From NCBI GenBank assembly GCA_018896765.1, contig JAHILZ010000034.1, positions 1 to 47,081 on the forward strand: a DNA stretch of 47,081 bases. Reading direction: 5' to 3'. Under the pieces are notes generated by a model, which was given only the letters and a program-made list of their open reading frames with translations, ran no database searches and was not told where the DNA came from. Every line of letters starts with the position of its first letter. The stretch's first letter is position 1. Shown in pieces: positions 24,745 through 32,631 of the stretch. This DNA is from Patescibacteria group bacterium. Its GTDB lineage: Bacteria > Patescibacteriota > Minisyncoccia > JAHIHE01. The position numbers were made by a program, and so were the translations under genes.

Positions 24745-27373
24745 AAACACAAAATCACATGCAAAAGATTATCTGCTTGAATATAAAGCCAAAAAGGATA
24801 CTCCTAAATGGCTTGCTTCTTTAATTCGAAAGGTAATTGATACAAATGCAAAAATTTCCGATGAGGATAAAAACGATATTTTTCAAGAACTTTTAAAGGA
24901 CAATGAGATTGATACTGAACAAAACACTGCAAAAATCAAAAATGTGAGCGTTGTTAATCAAACGGAAATAATAAGCAATTCAACACCGCAAAAGCTTACC
25001 CTACAAAAAATTACTCACATAAAAGGTGTTAATGCTCTTATCCTTAATCAATCAATTACTTTAAGTCCGGCGTGTACTGTATTTTTTGGGCTTAATGGCA
25101 CTGGCAAAAGTGGATATTTCAGAATTATCCATGAGCTTGCGGGTGGTATTAAATCTAGGGATATTTTAGGCAACATTCACAAGCAAGGAGATGGTTTAGA
25201 GGTTGATGTAGATTTTTTATTAGACGACAAAACGCAGAATCCTTTCAAATGGGAAGATAAATCGTTACGTGGTATTGTTCCATTTAATCAGATAAGGGTT
25301 TTCGATTCAGAATATTTACCGATTTTCTTAAATGAACGCGAAAGCTCGGTGAATATAGAGCCACTTGGATTAAATTTTTTTCAAGTGATTGCAACAATTA
25401 TTGATGAATTTAAGGAGAAGTTAAATCAAACCCAACAACAAAAGCAAAATCAATGTCCCGACCTGCAAACACTAATCGATATTATTCATTCTGATGATCT
25501 AAAAACATTGCTTGGAAAAACTTCGTTAACAGAACAAGAAAAAGAACAAATAGATGATAATAAAAATTTTTCCAGTGAGGACGAGGAAAAAATCGATCAG
25601 TTTAAAAAAGATAAGGCGAACATTGAAAAGAATACTACTGAGGACAGTAAGAAAGTTTTAAATCAAGAAAAGAAGGAAATAGATGACCTCAAAGAATACC
25701 TGTTAAAGATTAAAACAGACATTGAAGAATTAACAAAAAATACTTCATCCGCGATCAAGGATTACTTAGAAAGAAAAAAGGGCAGAGATGAACGAGCGAA
25801 AGAATTTGAAATGTTAAAAAATATTCCTTCTCAAAATACTGAGGAATGGCAGTCTTTTATTGAATCGGCAAAAGAGTATGGAGACACGATTGATAATTCT
25901 GTTCTGAACAAAGATGAGAGATGTATTTATTGTCATCAACCATTAAGCAAAGATGCCATAAAACTCGTACAAGCGTACGCTCAATTTTTGAATGACCAAT
26001 CACAGCAAAATTTTAAAAAAGCAGTAGATAAAATTTCCGAATTAAAAGTAGAAAGCCACAATTTAGCTACAGATTTTTCATTTTCCGAAAGTCTCAATCA
26101 AATTTTAACTGATGTACATAATGAACAAAAACAGAATTACAAAACATTGGTAGGACAAGCGATAGACGAAGTCAGGAAACAAAAATCAATTCTTGAAAAA
26201 GTAATAAAAGCTAAAATAAAGGTTTCTGAAAAATTTACCTTGGACTTATTAAAGACGGATGAAAAACTTGAGGAAATATCAGAAAAAAAACAACATGAAC
26301 TTAACAGCTTGCGACAATCTGATACGCAGAAGGCACAGAAAATAAGCGAACTTGAAAGAGAAATTTATAAACTCGAAGATAAGCAAAATATTTCAAAACG
26401 GAAAACAAAGATTGAGGGCTATTTTTTCACTTGCGGATCTATTCAAAAATATGAAGGTGTCAATCAGGCGATAAACACTAGAGGAATTACAGAATTGGGA
26501 TCAAAAGCGCACGATGAGCTTTTGACTGGTTCAATAAGAAAATCTTTTGAAGACGAACTAAAAGCCTTAGGCAAAGATATTGAAGTTAGTCTTGAAAAGA
26601 CAGGCGCAGGAAAAGGATCTGTTCGCACAAAGCTTAAGATTTTAGGAAACGATGTTCGTGATATTTTAAGCGACGGAGAACAAAAAGCTGTGAGTCTTGC
26701 ATTGTTTCTCGCAGAGACTGAGAGCCAAAACAATAAACGCCCAATAGTGTTTGATGATCCTGTTACTAGTGTTGATCATGAAGTGGCTGACTTTTTGGCT
26801 CAAAAACTTTTATGTTTGTCATTGGATAGACAAATTATTATTTTCACACACAATAAACTTTTTTACGACTCTTTGGTTTATTGGGGTAATAATTTAAAAG
26901 ATGAGAAAAATAATAAAACTCATCATGTTTGCAAAAACTACACACAGAAAGGTTGTAATGGTGGGGGTTGCCATGTTTACACTTACAAAGTAGATAGAGA
27001 AGCAAAGGATAAAACAGGCAGAATATTTGAAGCACAGAATGAGTCATGTAGTTATTATATTAAAAAAGCCGAAAATGAAATGAAAGGCGATTATTCGTTA
27101 AGTTGTGTAGCTAGTTATTTGAAATCAGCTATTGAGCATTATATTGATGAGAAAATATTAAATAAACAAGGTCTTATAAAGGATAAAAAAGTTAAGGATC
27201 ATATTGAATGGAAAATGCTAAAAGGCCTTAATCCTGACGCAAAGATTATAGATCAATTAAAAATCTACTGGGACGATCTGAGCAATAGAGGAACGCATTT
27301 ATCAGCAAATTCTTCAGAAAATCCGCTAAAGACTGAAGATTTAAATACAATAATAACTTTTTTAAAATCTTAG
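24737..27373 (+). CDS. zinc-hook SMC/RecN-like ATPase, RloC-like (AAA_13)
   Basis: An 878-aa protein starting at ATG 24737, overlapping the methyltransferase stop by 8 nt. Walker A FFGLNGTGKS lies near 115-124. A long coiled coil (about 230-580) is interrupted by a C-x2-C hook (CIYCHQPLS, Cys 396 and 399). An ABC signature-like LSDGEQKAVSLALFLAE near 644 and Walker B PIVFDDPVTSVDHE near 668 follow, then a 180-residue C-terminal domain. This order matches RloC, a Rad50-like ATPase carrying an anticodon nuclease and often linked to restriction loci. The C-terminus has a K-x3-E (YLKSAIEHY) and a later GTHLS that might correspond to the R-x3-E...H triad of PrrC/RloC, but that is speculative. Confidence 0.75.
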   Translation: MTKNTKSHAKDYLLEYKAKKDTPKWLASLIRKVIDTNAKISDEDKNDIFQELLKDNEIDTEQNTAKIKNVSVVNQTEIISNSTPQKLTLQKITHIKGVNALILNQSITLSPACTVFFGLNGTGKSGYFRIIHELAGGIKSRDILGNIHKQGDGLEVDVDFLLDDKTQNPFKWEDKSLRGIVPFNQIRVFDSEYLPIFLNERESSVNIEPLGLNFFQVIATIIDEFKEKLNQTQQQKQNQCPDLQTLIDIIHSDDLKTLLGKTSLTEQEKEQIDDNKNFSSEDEEKIDQFKKDKANIEKNTTEDSKKVLNQEKKEIDDLKEYLLKIKTDIEELTKNTSSAIKDYLERKKGRDERAKEFEMLKNIPSQNTEEWQSFIESAKEYGDTIDNSVLNKDERCIYCHQPLSKDAIKLVQAYAQFLNDQSQQNFKKAVDKISELKVESHNLATDFSFSESLNQILTDVHNEQKQNYKTLVGQAIDEVRKQKSILEKVIKAKIKVSEKFTLDLLKTDEKLEEISEKKQHELNSLRQSDTQKAQKISELEREIYKLEDKQNISKRKTKIEGYFFTCGSIQKYEGVNQAINTRGITELGSKAHDELLTGSIRKSFEDELKALGKDIEVSLEKTGAGKGSVRTKLKILGNDVRDILSDGEQKAVSLALFLAETESQNNKRPIVFDDPVTSVDHEVADFLAQKLLCLSLDRQIIIFTHNKLFYDSLVYWGNNLKDEKNNKTHHVCKNYTQKGCNGGGCHVYTYKVDREAKDKTGRIFEAQNESCSYYIKKAENEMKGDYSLSCVASYLKSAIEHYIDEKILNKQGLIKDKKVKDHIEWKMLKGLNPDAKIIDQLKIYWDDLSNRGTHLSANSSENPLKTEDLNTIITFLKS

Positions 27374-27515
27374 ATTTTCGACAATTTTGCCCATTTGAGA
27401 TAAGATAACGATTTAAGGCGGCGCGCCAATGAAATTGGCACAGCCTCAAATTCCGCCAAAAAAAGAATTGTGTCTCCGCCCATCCGAACCAAACAAAAAG
27501 GCAAAAAATCTCATT

Positions 27516-28148
27516 ATGAAAATAAACAAAACAACATCCATGAAAACATTTAATGAACTTTTTGAGACAATTTTAACCGGAAATAAAGACGACAGCCGCA
27601 AGGCGGCAAGAGAGGTGAGAAAGTTTTTATACAGCTCGCATGGCGATCAATACGATAGTATCAAGTCAATCATAGAAAACGCTCCCAAAGAATATGGGAA
27701 AATCGCGGAAGATTGGCGGGAAGAAAACTTTGTTGTAGCCGTGTCGGTTTTATATTTTTTGCATGGCAGGGAAAAACAGCCCGATTTTATTTTCCCATGG
27801 TTATTTTATTTGCTTCTGAATAAAAACGGCAATATCAGGCATGCCGCCGTGCGTATGATAGAGCACGAAATTGGGCCGCTTACCGTACACATTCGCTTTC
27901 CTAACGAGAAACTGAGCAATCGGCTAGGGATAAAACAAGCCGATGAAATTTTGTTTAATTTATTTATCAAGTTGAATAATTTGTTGGTTGATTATTGGAA
28001 ACCGGCGTACAAAAAATATAAATATATTTCATCTTTGCCCGCTATTCCGTATAAATCAATTCAGATGGTTTTGGGCCGGATGAAAGAGGATTGCGGCGAA
28101 ACATATATAAAGCGATTAGAAAGCCGCTTGCGCGAATCAAACAAATAG
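27516..28148 (+). CDS. hypothetical helical protein
   Basis: A 210-aa protein from ATG 27516 (ATG 27540 is also possible; the frame is open from 27429 but that extension is Pro-rich and unlike the rest). It is mostly alpha-helical with NIRHAAVRMIEHEIGPL, suggestive of HEAT-type helices, and a basic C-terminus (YIKRLESRLRESNK). No family recognised. Codon use returns to the GC-richer style, so it probably lies outside the island. The 142 nt before it holds a short dyad (gccaat / attggc, 27426-27440) and no clear promoter. Confidence 0.6.
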   Translation: MKINKTTSMKTFNELFETILTGNKDDSRKAAREVRKFLYSSHGDQYDSIKSIIENAPKEYGKIAEDWREENFVVAVSVLYFLHGREKQPDFIFPWLFYLLLNKNGNIRHAAVRMIEHEIGPLTVHIRFPNEKLSNRLGIKQADEILFNLFIKLNNLLVDYWKPAYKKYKYISSLPAIPYKSIQMVLGRMKEDCGETYIKRLESRLRESNK

Positions 28149-28248
28149 GCAATTTAAAAACTCTAAATTATCGCAAAAAAGCAAAGAGAAATTCAATCAA
28201 TTGCCGCAGCAAGAAAAAAAATAATTTTATTCAAGCGCTTATTTTTTA

Positions 28249-28276
28249 TTGACAAATTTCATCAATACGCTATAAT
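28249..28276 (+). promoter_or_regulatory. near-consensus promoter of the cysK leader
   Basis: TTGACA (28249-28254), a 16-nt spacer and TATAAT (28271-28276): both hexamers match the sigma70 consensus exactly. The expected transcription start, about 7 nt downstream, coincides with the A of ATG 28283, predicting a leaderless message. Confidence 0.85.
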
Positions 28277-28282
28277 TAAATT

Positions 28283-28366
28283 ATGAAATCAATCAAAAGC
28301 CAATTAAAATGCTGTTACTGTAAAATCCGGAAAATTCGGCTGGCTTTTAATTGTTGCAGATGCTAA
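28283..28366 (+). CDS. Cys-rich leader peptide of cysK
   Basis: A 27-codon ORF with six Cys codons: Cys 10, 11 and 13, then Cys 24, 25 and 27, ending at TAA 28364-28366. It starts where transcription should start, without a Shine-Dalgarno. It is followed 24 nt later by a hairpin-plus-T7 terminator and then by cysteine synthase. Ribosome stalling at the first Cys cluster when Cys-tRNA is short could favour an antiterminator. The CxxC pairs could alternatively form a small zinc knuckle, but position and context favour a leader. Leaderless polycysteine leader ORFs acting as cysteine attenuators are known in mycobacteria. Confidence 0.75.
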   Translation: MKSIKSQLKCCYCKIRKIRLAFNCCRC

Positions 28367-28419
28367 ATAACGTTATATTAAAACAAATACAAAGAGCCAA
28401 CCGAAAAGGTTGTTTTTTT
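28295..28419 (+). promoter_or_regulatory. candidate cysteine-responsive transcription attenuator
   Basis: Three competing pairings are visible. Segment 1 aaaagcca (28295-28302) with segment 2 tggctttt (28341-28348), 8 bp. Segment 2 with segment 3 aagagcca (28392-28399), 8 bp including one G-U, which would act as antiterminator. Segment 3/4 caacc (28398-28402) with ggttg (28408-28412), then T7, which is the terminator. A ribosome held at Cys codons 10-13 covers segment 1 and frees segment 2. One reaching the stop covers segment 2, allowing termination. Confidence 0.7.
28391..28419 (+). terminator. attenuator terminator upstream of cysK
   Basis: A stem caacc/ggttg with gaaaa loop is followed by seven T (28413-28419). 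The upstream aaagag can extend pairing into the T-run. It lies inside the cysK transcription unit, 182 nt before its ATG. Confidence 0.75.
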
Positions 28420-28449
28420 ATTACCGTGAACCTTAAACCATAATTCTTT

Positions 28450-28551
28450 GTCATTTCGAATCCGTCAGTAGACGGTGAGAAATCGCTTAGACTCGCTGCT
28501 TTGCAATGTTTAAGGGATTCCTCTCCGCCCACTGGCGGATCGGAATAACAG
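28450..28551. repeat. GTCATTTCGA-type dispersed repeat in the cysK leader
   Basis: It begins gtcatttcgaatccgtcag and ends ggcggatcggaataac, the partly inverted ends of a common dispersed element related to the GTCATTGCGAG copies elsewhere in the window. It contains a small tccgcc/ggcgga hairpin. It separates the attenuator from the cysK start; the rest of the gap holds nothing else. Confidence 0.6.
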
Positions 28552-28600
28552 AAAAAGAGCAGTTTTTAACTTAAAAAATTAACCAATAAAATAAAAAACC

Positions 28601-29506
28601 ATGATTCATGAAAACATATTAACTCTTATCGGCAAAACGCCGATGGTGAAAATAAACAAATTGACCGGCGAAAATGACGCCAAAATTTTGGCGAAACTCG
28701 AAGAATACAATATCGGCGGATCGATCAAAGACCGAATGGCGCTATATCTAATCGAAGATGCCGAAAAAAACGGCCGAATCGACAAAAATAAAATCTTGCT
28801 GGAAGCAAGCTCCGGAAACACCGGAATCGCCATGGCAATGATCGCCGGCGTCAAGGGGTATAAAATCACTATAGTTATACCCGAGTCGATGAGTGTGGAA
28901 AGAAGAAAATTAATCAAAGCATATGGCGCGAAATTGATCCTGTCCCCCGGCGAAAAAGGCACGGCTGGCGCAGTAGGGATGAAAAATGATATGCTGGCTG
29001 AAAACCCGGAAAAATATATCAATCTCGACCAATTCAAAAACCCGGCCAATATCCAGGCGCATTATGAAACAACCGGCAAAGAGATCTGGGAACAAACTGA
29101 AGGAAAATTTGACATGGTAATCCTGAGCGTCGGCACAGCCGGCACCGGAGTCGGAGTTTCACGACGGCTGAGAGAATATAATCCCAAAATAAAAATCATC
29201 GCGGTAATGCCGGCGCTTGGCGCGCCTATACAAGGACTCAGAAACCCCAAAGAGCCAAACCCAACTCAACTTTTTGATTCCGGCGCTTTTGATGAAATAA
29301 TAGAAATATCAAAAGAAACAGTTCCTGCCACTCACCAAATTGGCCGAGAATTGGCGAAACAGGAAGGAATTCTAGCTGGTATGAGTTCTGCCGCCGCAAT
29401 GTATATCGCCCTCGAAAAAGCCAAAGAATTGGGCAAGGGTAAAACTATCGTGGTAATTCTGCCCGATACAGGCGAACGATATTTAAGCACGATTTTATTT
29501 GAATAA
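28601..29506 (+). CDS. cysK: cysteine synthase (O-acetylserine/O-phosphoserine sulfhydrylase family)
   Basis: A 301-aa fold-type II PLP enzyme. The Schiff-base Lys is K43 in GGSIKDRMA, the substrate loop is EASSGNTG (about 69-76), the phosphate-binding loop is GTAGTG (178-183), and LPDTGERYLS closes the C-terminus. It makes cysteine from an activated serine and sulfide in the cytoplasm. Length is normal. No serine acetyltransferase gene is nearby, so the donor (O-acetylserine or O-phosphoserine) is unclear. The Cys-rich leader and attenuator upstream agree with a cysteine biosynthetic role. Confidence 0.93.
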   Translation: MIHENILTLIGKTPMVKINKLTGENDAKILAKLEEYNIGGSIKDRMALYLIEDAEKNGRIDKNKILLEASSGNTGIAMAMIAGVKGYKITIVIPESMSVERRKLIKAYGAKLILSPGEKGTAGAVGMKNDMLAENPEKYINLDQFKNPANIQAHYETTGKEIWEQTEGKFDMVILSVGTAGTGVGVSRRLREYNPKIKIIAVMPALGAPIQGLRNPKEPNPTQLFDSGAFDEIIEISKETVPATHQIGRELAKQEGILAGMSSAAAMYIALEKAKELGKGKTIVVILPDTGERYLSTILFE

Positions 29507-29541
29507 AAAACTTTTAAATACGGATGGTTTTTCTAACAATT

Positions 29542-30057
29542 TTACGCGTGTTTCTCAACCGTAAAAAAATAAAGAATGGGACCGTCTTTTTCCAGATTAA
29601 TTCCGCCTTTCTGGCAAGCAATTTGAAATTGCTCGTCAATAGTATCGATTTTATCCAAATCCGGCAAAAGAAGCCCGCAACGGCCGTCAGCGCATCGGAC
29701 AATAAGCCCGTGTCTTTTGGGATTATGCTTTTTAATATCTTCAACCAATTGGGGCGAACTTAGAATGCTGACTTCGTATTTTAAATATGGCAAATCACTT
29801 TTATCAATCGGCAAAAATCGATGATCCCTTGAACAAGCGGATATTGCGTTATCAATGATCTCTTGGCCAATATTTTTTTTGGCCGGCAAATAAGTTCCGA
29901 CGCAACCGCGAAGCTCATCGCTTTTAAAAATCGTGACAAATACTCCGGATTTTCGGGAATAAAACTCCTCTGGCAAACCTTCGAGAATTTTAATGATTTT
30001 TCCATTTTTTATATATTCTTCGGTTGTTTTTTGAGCTAATCGCGTATATTCATCCAT
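29542..30057 (-). CDS. amrA: AmmeMemoRadiSam system protein A (AMMECR1 domain)
   Basis: A 171-aa AMMECR1-domain protein with the hallmark LRGCVGT at residues 49-55, then DHRFLPI, YEVSILSSP, and GLIVRCADGRCGLLLPD, all normal for the family. Biochemical role is unresolved; it occurs with MEMO and a radical SAM enzyme, as here. It is the last gene of the minus-strand cluster and converges with cysK, the two stops 36 nt apart. ATG 30057 is the start. Confidence 0.93.
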   Translation of the reverse strand: MDEYTRLAQKTTEEYIKNGKIIKILEGLPEEFYSRKSGVFVTIFKSDELRGCVGTYLPAKKNIGQEIIDNAISACSRDHRFLPIDKSDLPYLKYEVSILSSPQLVEDIKKHNPKRHGLIVRCADGRCGLLLPDLDKIDTIDEQFQIACQKGGINLEKDGPILYFFTVEKHA

Positions 30058-30102
30058 AAAAATATTTAATAATTATTCCGAATTGCGAAATAGCCCTTTT
30101 CT

Positions 30103-30319
30103 GTCATTGCGAGCTTCGTCAACAAACAGGCGAAGCAATCTCTAGAATAGTTAAAAATTCAAAGCGCAAAGTGCAAAGTTGCAGTTAAAAGTTTAAAGTT
30201 TTTAATTTTTCAATTATTGATTATCGCTAACTTTTAACTTTAAACTCGACTTTTAACTTTAAATTTTGAACTTTGAATTATACAGAGATTGCTTCGTCGC
30301 TTCGGCTCCTCGCAATGAC
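30103..30319. repeat. composite palindromic intergenic element
   Basis: The outer arms are gtcattgcgagcttcg...gcgaagcaatctct on the left and agagattgcttcg...ctcgcaatgac on the right. Inside, caaagcgcaaagtgcaaagt heptads on the left mirror the acttttaactttaaact heptads on the right. It fills the 289-nt gap between the AMMECR1 and MEMO genes. The 20 bases left of it match those left of the 15620 element almost exactly (aaatagcc-ttttct). Confidence 0.7.
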
Positions 30320-30346
30320 AAATAGTTATTTCTTAATTCAAAGTAT

Positions 30347-31126
30347 TTAAAACATCCTGCCAACCATATACCCAACCCCGAACGGCCCTTCGTAATTCAG
30401 TAAATTAAAATCATATCTTTGCCCGCTGAGAATTCCTAAAAGCATAATTATGGAGCGCAATCCGCACTCGCCCGCTTCCTCGACAAGCGCTTTGTCAAGC
30501 GCTAAAATTTTTTTGATTTTCCTATTTTCCAAATGTTCAATTATCGTCCGATCGAATTCTTTCCCTCGGGCGGAATACCCCGCCGGAGCGCCGGGAATCA
30601 AACGATGCGAAAGATCCCCGCTGGCGATTATCGCGATTTTTTTTGAATCATCGCGCGAAACATTGCCAATTATCTTGCCATATCGAAAATGAACCGAATA
30701 ATCCAAAAAAGTAAAAGAAAGATGAACAATTTTCGGCTTGATATTTTTTGTTAAATAATAAAGCGGCACCAGCGCGCCGTGATCAAGCGCGCTCTCGCGA
30801 AAATGCGCGCTGATTTTTTCATCCGGCGCCGAATCGCGAATTTTGCCGGCAATTTCCAAATCATTGCTGAATTCAAATTTTTTTGCCAAACCAAAATCCA
30901 GCAAATCCCCTTTTAGCTTCTCCCGCGAATTAATTCCAAAAGAATCAAACTCGGGCGGCGCGTGCGGAGAAACAATAATAATCGTATCGGGCTTTGCTTT
31001 TTCCAAATCTTGCCGCAAGCGCTCCATTGCCAAAATCGTTTTTTGGACTCGCTTTAAATTCTTCCCCCTGCCAATGCCTGGAATAATTATCGGCGGATGA
31101 GGCGCGATAGCCGCAAAACAAATCAT
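30347..31126 (-). CDS. amrB: AmmeMemoRadiSam system protein B (MEMO1-like)
   Basis: A 259-aa MEMO/LigB-fold protein related to class III extradiol dioxygenases. Likely metal-site regions are IAPHPPIIIPG (H10), VSPHAPPEF, LDHGALVPLYYL and SGDLSHR. The C-terminal CGLRSIIMLLG includes the Cys found in MEMO proteins. Human MEMO1 binds iron or copper; the bacterial substrate is unknown. It lies upstream of the AMMECR1 gene on the same strand. The start ATG 31126 opens MICFAAIAPHPP. Confidence 0.93.
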   Translation of the reverse strand: MICFAAIAPHPPIIIPGIGRGKNLKRVQKTILAMERLRQDLEKAKPDTIIIVSPHAPPEFDSFGINSREKLKGDLLDFGLAKKFEFSNDLEIAGKIRDSAPDEKISAHFRESALDHGALVPLYYLTKNIKPKIVHLSFTFLDYSVHFRYGKIIGNVSRDDSKKIAIIASGDLSHRLIPGAPAGYSARGKEFDRTIIEHLENRKIKKILALDKALVEEAGECGLRSIIMLLGILSGQRYDFNLLNYEGPFGVGYMVGRMF

Positions 31127-31217
31127 AGATTATAAATTAGGCCTGCTGGCGCTAATTTCGCGGACACTCGCAGAATTAACGCAGAAAAACGCAGACAATA
31201 TTGAAATTCCTTAACGA

Positions 31218-31263
31218 TTAATTAATTTGCTAACTGAACACTCCCTCGATTTTCCTTCCGCAA
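31218..31263. repeat. 46-bp duplicate of the amrS 3' end, copy A
   Basis: Identical over 46 bp to 34375-34420, which spans the stop and last 11 codons of the radical SAM gene plus its downstream flank. Here it lies in the gap between the MEMO and baeRF genes with no gene attached. Confidence 0.85.
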
Positions 31264-31289
31264 GGATTGCTTATCAATTTCCAAAACAA

Positions 31290-32453
31290 TTAATAATTTT
31301 TTAAAAAAGCGCCTATGCCAAACCTGTCAAATTTTTTATGGCTATGGAATAACTGCTTGATTTTTATTTTATTTTTTATCGCCTCCTCGATAATTTCATC
31401 AGCTAAATCGCTCGCTTTTGCCGTTTTGCCTCCGCACGACAAACAAGCGACCGGAAGCAAAGAAATACGATGGCAGGTCTCGCAAACAAACCCCGGCTCC
31501 TTGCAATTAGCACCGATAACAAACATTTTTATCTTATGAAGATAAAGGTTTTCTAAAACCGATCCTATCCCCGCCACCGCCGCCCATATTTTTCCCTCTA
31601 TACCGTCCAATAAATCCTTTACTATTTTTTCCTCCATTTTTCTATTATATTCGTTCACCGCTTCCAAGCTTTTTCTTTTTATGCGGTTAATATGATAATG
31701 AGGCAAGATGCGCCATGTTCCCGCCACTTTTTTCGCCAGGCGCTTATCCAAAAGATTTATGAACTTTGCCGTATATTCTTTACGCGCGCCAATAATCAAA
31801 TAATCGCATTTATTTTTTAAAAAATAATCCCCCGCCGCCAAAGCGGCTTTTTTTAAATGCCTCGCCAGATGATCCTCGATATGGCGCTGGATTCGCGTTT
31901 CATTCAAACCTTTCCAATCCGCCCTGGCGGCATTGATCCTTTGCGGAACATCGCTCTCTGAAACATCCGAACTTCCTTCTATTTTTCCCATAAAAATATT
32001 AAAAATCCTGAACTTGTCCCTCTCAAGCGCAACCGCGGCATAGTTGGGAAAATTTTCCAAAACGCTGGCCAGAGGATGTATGTAATAATCGGCCTCGACA
32101 ACAATCCTTGAACGGATATAAACCGGAACCCGATAAATTATAATCCTGGATTTTTCCCTAAGGAAAAAAACCAGAGTCCTGGCTTCGGAAGGCAATCGCA
32201 AAAAATTAATTTCTTTTTTTATCAAACCTATCATCGCCAAAATTTTTTTCTTAGCCGATTTTGAATATTCTTTGTCTTTTTTAATCTTCTCCGTTTCCCC
32301 GGCTAAAATAGAATTGGCCTCGGATCTGAAATTAACATCCGGCTTCAGTCCCAAATAAAAGCTCAAAGCGAACTCTCCATTTCGCTTGCTTTCGGCCAAT
32401 TTAGCCAAATCGCTTTTTCCCAAAGATTTAATTTGCAAATTATTATTTTTCAT
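31290..32453 (-). CDS. bacterial archaeo-eukaryotic release-factor-like protein (baeRF)
   Basis: A 387-aa protein with eRF1/Pelota/Vms1-like layout. An N-terminal domain includes ALSFYLGLKPDVN. A middle RNase H-like domain reads YAAVALERDKFRIFNIFMGKIE and later CDYLIIGARKEYTAKFINLLDKRL. A C-terminal eRF1_3-like domain has a zinc ribbon (CETC ... CLSC) and ends in GIGAFLKNY, matching the eRF1 ending. No GGQ or GSQ tripeptide is evident, so peptidyl-tRNA hydrolysis is unproven; HIEDHLARHLKKAA occupies the region near it. These proteins are linked to ribosome rescue or stalled-ribosome biology. It sits between MEMO and the DHH-like genes. Confidence 0.8.
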   Translation of the reverse strand: MKNNNLQIKSLGKSDLAKLAESKRNGEFALSFYLGLKPDVNFRSEANSILAGETEKIKKDKEYSKSAKKKILAMIGLIKKEINFLRLPSEARTLVFFLREKSRIIIYRVPVYIRSRIVVEADYYIHPLASVLENFPNYAAVALERDKFRIFNIFMGKIEGSSDVSESDVPQRINAARADWKGLNETRIQRHIEDHLARHLKKAALAAGDYFLKNKCDYLIIGARKEYTAKFINLLDKRLAKKVAGTWRILPHYHINRIKRKSLEAVNEYNRKMEEKIVKDLLDGIEGKIWAAVAGIGSVLENLYLHKIKMFVIGANCKEPGFVCETCHRISLLPVACLSCGGKTAKASDLADEIIEEAIKNKIKIKQLFHSHKKFDRFGIGAFLKNY

Positions 32454-32631
32454 TTTTATGTTTTTATATTTTAAAATTTATTGCAATATAATTATAAAAA
32501 AGATAAGTGAATTTTAAATGAAGAAGAAAAAAGCAATGCGAACCGACTATAAAATAAATTGATAAAAAACCGCCAGGCGCTTCGTGTAATTTTTCTTTCC
32601 CGCATCCCAAGCGCCATCGCAAATAATTAAA

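Noticed and set aside
27429..27515. 29-codon extension of the helical hypothetical protein
   Set aside because: Pro/Lys-rich and unlike the rest; two downstream ATG codons are more plausible starts.
28283..28366. Cys-rich ORF as a stand-alone zinc-ribbon peptide
   Set aside because: CxxC pairs are present, but the leaderless start, immediate terminator, competing stems and downstream cysK fit an attenuator better; kept as an alternative in the feature text.
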